Positions 60,710 to 64,000 of a DNA stretch of 64,000 bases are shown here, one piece after another. The stretch lies in contig JAUOZS010000002.1 of assembly GCA_032334055.1 (NCBI GenBank), positions 62,001-126,000 of the forward strand. Direction: 5' to 3'. The position numbers and the translations under genes are program-made. The notes beneath the pieces are model-generated. The model searched no databases, had not been told where the DNA came from, and saw only the letters and a program-made list of their open reading frames with translations. Numbering within the stretch: position 1 is the first letter of the stretch; every line of letters begins with the position of its first letter. Source of the stretch: Selenomonadales bacterium 4137-cl. GTDB lineage: Bacteria > Bacillota > Negativicutes > Sporomusales > UBA7701.

Positions 60710-61992
60710 TGACGACCATCACCGATGTATTTGCCCGCGAGATCATGGATTCGCGCGGCAACCCCACCGTGGAGGTAGACGTGCTGCTGGAGGACGGCTC
60801 GCTGGGCCGCGCCGCCGTGCCATCGGGGGCTTCCACCGGCGCGTACGAGGCTGTCGAGTTGCGCGACGGCGACAAGGGCCGCTACCAGGGCAAAGGGGTG
60901 CTGCAGGCGGTCGAAAACGTCAACAACATCATCGCCAACGAAATAATCGGCCTCGACGCCCTCGACCAGACCGACATCGACACCATCATGCTCAAGCTCG
61001 ACGGCACGCCCAACAAGGCTAAGCTGGGCGCCAACGCCATCCTCGGCGTGTCGATGGCGGTGGCCAAGGCCGCGGCCGTGTCTTTGGGCATGCCGCTCTA
61101 TAAGTACCTCGGCGGCATCAACGCCAAGGAACTGCCTGTGCCGATGATGAACATCATGAACGGCGGCAAGCACGCCGACAACAACGTCGACATCCAGGAA
61201 TTCATGGTCATGCCGATCGGTGCCGTGTCGTTCGCCGAAGCGCTCAGAATGTGCGCCGAGATTTACCACACCCTCAAGAAGGTGCTCAAGGACAAGGGCC
61301 TGGCGACCGCCATCGGCGACGAGGGCGGCTTCGCCCCCAACCTGGCTTCGAACGAGGAGGCCCTCAAGGTGATCGTGGCCGCGATCGAACAGGCCGGCTA
61401 CAAGCCGGGCGGGCAGGTGGCGCTGGCGCTGGACGTCGCCGCGACCGAGCTTTATGAGAACGGCAAGTACAACCTCGCCGGCGAGGGGATCGTCAAGACG
61501 CCGGCCGAAATGGTCGCTTACTACGAGAGCCTGGTCGCCAAGTACCCGATCATATCGATCGAGGACGGCATGAGCGAGGACGATTGGGACGGCTGGAAGC
61601 TGCTGACCGACAAGCTCGGCGGCAAAATCCAACTGGTCGGCGACGATCTGTTCGTCACCAACACCGAGCGCCTGGCGCGCGGCATCAAAGCGCACACGGC
61701 CAACTCCATCCTCGTCAAGGTCAACCAGATCGGCACCCTCACCGAGACCTTCGACACCATCGAAATGGCCAAGCGGGCCGGCTATACCTGCGTCATCTCC
61801 CACCGCTCGGGCGAGACGGAGGACGCCACCATCGCCGACATCGCCGTGGCCGTGAACGCCGGCCAGATCAAGACCGGCGCCCCGGCCCGCACCGACCGGG
61901 TGGCCAAGTACAACCAGCTGCTGCGCATCGAGGAAGAGCTGGGCGAGACGGCCAGGTTCCGGGGCGGCGACGTATTCTACAACCGCAAATAA
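60709..61992 (+). CDS. eno: Enolase
   Basis: 427 residues. Dehydrates 2-phosphoglycerate to phosphoenolpyruvate. Sequence landmarks: REIMDSRGNPTVEVDVLLEDG, VPSGASTGAYEAVELRDGD, AILGVSMAVAKAAA, MNIMNGGKHADNNVDIQEFM, GDEGGFAPNL, SIEDGMSEDDWDGWKLLT (metal ligands), LVGDDLFVTN, SILVKVNQIGTLTET (catalytic Lys) and ISHRSGETED. Last gene of the glycolytic operon, closed by a terminator. Confidence 0.98.
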   Translation: MTTITDVFAREIMDSRGNPTVEVDVLLEDGSLGRAAVPSGASTGAYEAVELRDGDKGRYQGKGVLQAVENVNNIIANEIIGLDALDQTDIDTIMLKLDGTPNKAKLGANAILGVSMAVAKAAAVSLGMPLYKYLGGINAKELPVPMMNIMNGGKHADNNVDIQEFMVMPIGAVSFAEALRMCAEIYHTLKKVLKDKGLATAIGDEGGFAPNLASNEEALKVIVAAIEQAGYKPGGQVALALDVAATELYENGKYNLAGEGIVKTPAEMVAYYESLVAKYPIISIEDGMSEDDWDGWKLLTDKLGGKIQLVGDDLFVTNTERLARGIKAHTANSILVKVNQIGTLTETFDTIEMAKRAGYTCVISHRSGETEDATIADIAVAVNAGQIKTGAPARTDRVAKYNQLLRIEEELGETARFRGGDVFYNRK

Positions 61993-62009
61993 TAACCTTC
62001 AGACACGGA

Positions 62010-62036
62010 AAGCCTCGGCGAAAGCCGGGGCTTTTG
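62010..62036 (+). terminator. Terminator of the glycolytic operon
   Basis: AAGCCTCGGC (62010-62019), loop GAAA, GCCGGGGCTT (62024-62033), then TTT. One T-G pair in the stem. The rest of the gap to 62233 holds a possible TATAAT at 62192-62197 and no other feature. Confidence 0.85.
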
Positions 62037-62233
62037 CGTTTGGGGACGGCGGGTAGGGGGCCCTGCTTCGGCGGATGGCCGCCGGGGCAGGCGGCGCATA
62101 CAATGCGCTCTCCGCCGGAAGACTAACAGCAGCCATCGCCGGGACTTTATTCCCTTTATATCGCGCCGCAGAGGAAAAATAGCCGGGTCAATATAATATA
62201 TAGTACACAACCTACTGACGGGGGGAATTAGGC

Positions 62234-63187
62234 ATGCAGAAATGGTGCGACACCATCCTCGACGCGGTCGGGAAAACGCCGCTGGTCCTCCTTGGGCGCA
62301 TCTCACCCGCAGGCGGGGCGAAGATTTACGCCAAGGTCGAAGGCGTCAATCCCGGCGGCAGCGTCAAGACCCGGACCGCCTTCGCCATGATCGAGGCGGC
62401 TGAGCGCACCGGTCAGCTAAAGCCGGGTGCGATAATCGTCGAGGTGACGAGCGGCAACCAGGGGATCGCGATGGCCATGATCGGCGCCGTCAAGGGCTAC
62501 GCGGTCCGCATCGTCATGCCCGAAAACATGAGCGTGGAGCGGCAAAAGCTCATCAGGGCCTATGGCGCGGAAATCATCCTTACCCCGGCCGGCGCCAGCA
62601 TCACCGAAGCGATCGAAAAAGCGCTGGCGGTGGCTGACGATATGGCCGCCAAAGACAGCCGCGTTTTCCTGCCCAGGCAGTTCGAGAACGTCAACAACCC
62701 CGACATCCATCGCCGTACCACCGGACAGGAGATTCTCGCCCAGATGCCGGGCCCCGTCGACGCGTTCGTGGCCGGCTTCGGCACCGGCGGCACCATCACC
62801 GGCGTGGGCGAAGTGCTGAAGAAGGCTTATCCCGACGTCAGGATCTTCGCCGCCGAACCCAAGAACGCCGCCATTCTCGCCGGCAAGCCGGTCGGCCACC
62901 ATATCCAGCAGGGCATCGGCGACGGCGTCATCCCGCCCATCCTCAACCGCGACCTCATCGACGACCTCGTGCAGGTCAGCGATGACGAGGCCTGCGAGAC
63001 TTCCCGCCGCCTCGCCCGCGAGGAAGGCATCCTCTGCGGCGTGTCGAGCGGCACCAACGCCTGCGCCGCCATCAAGGTGGCGCAGAAGCTCGGTCCCGGC
63101 AAGAGCGTGGTGACGGTACTGCCGGATACGGGGGAACGGTACTTGAGTACCGGCCTGTTTGACTGTAATAAGACAACAAAAAAATAG
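62234..63187 (+). CDS. cysK: Cysteine synthase-like PLP enzyme (O-acetylserine sulfhydrylase family)
   Basis: 317 residues, CysK length. Fold-type-II PLP enzyme that normally makes cysteine from O-acetylserine and sulfide. Seen: ILDAVGKTPLVLLGRI, Schiff-base Lys in NPGGSVKTR, substrate loop VTSGNQGIAMAMIGAVKG, phosphate loop GFGTGGTITGVGEVL and GVSSGTNACAAIKVA. Two usually fixed positions differ: KDR is KTR and TSGNTG is TSGNQG, so the donor substrate may differ from O-acetylserine. GGGGG precedes the start. Monocistronic; no T-box or S-box evident upstream. Confidence 0.88.
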   Translation: MQKWCDTILDAVGKTPLVLLGRISPAGGAKIYAKVEGVNPGGSVKTRTAFAMIEAAERTGQLKPGAIIVEVTSGNQGIAMAMIGAVKGYAVRIVMPENMSVERQKLIRAYGAEIILTPAGASITEAIEKALAVADDMAAKDSRVFLPRQFENVNNPDIHRRTTGQEILAQMPGPVDAFVAGFGTGGTITGVGEVLKKAYPDVRIFAAEPKNAAILAGKPVGHHIQQGIGDGVIPPILNRDLIDDLVQVSDDEACETSRRLAREEGILCGVSSGTNACAAIKVAQKLGPGKSVVTVLPDTGERYLSTGLFDCNKTTKK

Positions 63188-63295
63188 CGGGCGATGGCCT
63201 TCGCTTTTCGTAAATATTGCCAAATAATGCAACACATTTTACCAATCGGTGTATATTATTTATATAAAATAGCAAAAATATATCGCAAAAGGCGA

Positions 63296-63324
63296 TTGTC
63301 AAGCCAATGGCTATTTGGTAAAAT
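63296..63324 (+). promoter_or_regulatory. Strong sigma-A promoter of secG
   Basis: TTGTCA (63296-63301), 17-base spacer, TAAAAT (63319-63324), 35 bases before the secG start, in an AT-rich gap. Confidence 0.75.
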
Positions 63325-63359
63325 AAAGTGGTATAAAACGGGTAGGGGGTTTTAAGCAC

Positions 63360-63590
63360 GTGTACACTGCGCTCATGATTCTCGATGCCATCCTCTCGAT
63401 TGCGATAATCGCCGTCGTGGTGCTGCAGTCCGGCAAGAGCGCCGGGATGTCCGGAGCGATCGCCGGCGGGGCCGAAACGATTTTCGGCGGCAAGAAAAAA
63501 GGCCTGGACGAGCTCCTCTCCAAGGCTACCATGGTGCTCGGCCTTCTTTTCGGCTTTGTTACTCTGGCTCTGGCCAGGATGACGCTGTAG
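63360..63590 (+). CDS. secG: Preprotein translocase subunit SecG
   Basis: 76 residues with two membrane helices (about 3-22 and 55-74) joined by the conserved Gly-rich loop LQSGKSAGMSGAIAGGAETIFGGKKKGLDELLSKAT. SecG supports SecYEG protein export. GTG 63360 follows GTAGGGGG. Has its own promoter. The usual Firmicute neighbour rnr/smpB is not seen; a pyrophosphatase gene follows instead. Confidence 0.95.
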   Translation: MYTALMILDAILSIAIIAVVVLQSGKSAGMSGAIAGGAETIFGGKKKGLDELLSKATMVLGLLFGFVTLALARMTL

Positions 63591-63691
63591 CTCTGTGCCG
63601 GGGCTACTGTCCCGGGGAAAATTGTTCTTCGGTGATTCCGGGAAATGTAATCCATTTCCCGTAATTTATTGTCTTAAGGAGGAATGAAAGT

Positions 63692-64000
63692 TTGGATACC
63701 TATCTTATTTTATCCGCGCTGGCGGGCGTAGTGGCGCTGCTGTTCGCCTTCTTTCTGGCCAGCAGCATCAGCAAGGCCAACGCCGGCAACGAGAGGATGC
63801 GCGAAATTGCCGGCTACATTCACGAGGGAGCTATGGCCTTCCTGTATCGTGAATACCGTTATCTGGTTATTTTTGCCATTGCCGTCTTCATAATTTTATC
63901 GATTTTCATCAACTGGCAGACCGCCGTCTGCTACATCGCCGGCGCACTGTGCTCGGTGCTGGCCGGCTATATCGGCATGCAGGTGGCCACCAAGGCCAAC
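63692..64000 (+). CDS. hppA: Membrane-bound proton/sodium-pumping pyrophosphatase, 3'-truncated by the window
   Basis: The first 103 residues are present, open to the window end. N-terminal membrane helix LILSALAGVVALLFAFFLASSISKA, then ANAGNERMREIAGYIHEGAMAFLYREYRYLVIFAIAVFIILSIFI and AGALCSVLAGYIGMQVATKAN, the standard start of HppA. It couples pyrophosphate hydrolysis to ion export across the cytoplasmic membrane. TTG 63692 lies eight bases after AAGGAGGA. Whether it is the Na+ or H+ type needs residues outside the window. Confidence 0.93.
   Translation, partial: MDTYLILSALAGVVALLFAFFLASSISKANAGNERMREIAGYIHEGAMAFLYREYRYLVIFAIAVFIILSIFINWQTAVCYIAGALCSVLAGYIGMQVATKAN

Overview
The window is about 64 kb of GC-rich chromosome from what looks like an anaerobic, diderm Firmicute of the Negativicutes (Sporomusaceae-like). 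The Firmicute signs are rapZ-glmR-whiA in order, a CggR-headed glycolytic operon, the SCIFF peptide with its radical SAM maturase, BioW-type biotin synthesis and strong Shine-Dalgarno sites with frequent GTG/TTG starts. A secreted beta-barrel protein ending in Phe (1188-1847, minus strand) points to an outer membrane. Taxonomy is inferred. No rRNA, tRNA, CRISPR array, transposase or prophage was seen.

Layout. 1-2.7 kb: the end of an O6-alkylguanine-DNA methyltransferase gene, a small membrane protein, the outer-membrane protein and a Cof-type HAD phosphatase. 2.8-7.4 kb: a biotin operon (membrane protein, bioW, bioF, bioD, bioA) behind a perfect BirA-type operator. 7.5-14.6 kb: a HEAT-repeat protein, a PHP phosphoesterase, rapZ-glmR-whiA, a polysaccharide deacetylase and a secreted protein. 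14.6-16.6 kb: SCIFF precursor and maturase. 16.7-21.3 kb: hypF-hypC-hypD-hypE for NiFe-hydrogenase maturation. 21.3-22.7 kb: rpoN with an apparent one-base frameshift. 22.9-29 kb: a Tat-exported molybdopterin oxidoreductase of polysulfide/thiosulfate reductase type with its Fe-S and NrfD subunits, bracketed by two double-rhodanese lipoproteins. 29-32 kb: two nearly identical permeases in tandem. 33-40.7 kb: a hexuronate/altronate module (ROK regulator, TRAP transporter, uxaB, uxaA). 40.7-43.2 kb: a LytT/LytS two-component system on the minus strand.

43.4-51.4 kb is the most novel locus: a small protein, a cobalamin-dependent mutase with a rearranged domain order, an unknown conserved protein, a RidA protein, a fold-type-I PLP enzyme, a Cys-rich flavoprotein, an FCD-domain regulator and a D-cysteine desulfhydrase/cysteate-lyase-like enzyme. 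Its leader carries a 15-bp palindrome, CTCATCA-N-TGATGAG, which recurs together with flanking sequence before the second permease at 30.75 kb. This suggests that the permease and the cluster form one regulon for an unidentified amino-acid-like substrate.

51.5-54.7 kb: a SIMPL protein and a chemotaxis receptor. 54.9-62 kb: cggR-gap-pgk-tpiA-gpmI-eno with a CggR-type operator over the promoter. 62.2-64 kb: a cysteine-synthase-like enzyme, secG, and the start of a membrane pyrophosphatase cut by the window end. A family of palindromic intergenic repeats (roughly 40-180 bp), several with an internal GCGTAC/GTACGC hairpin, is scattered through the whole window.
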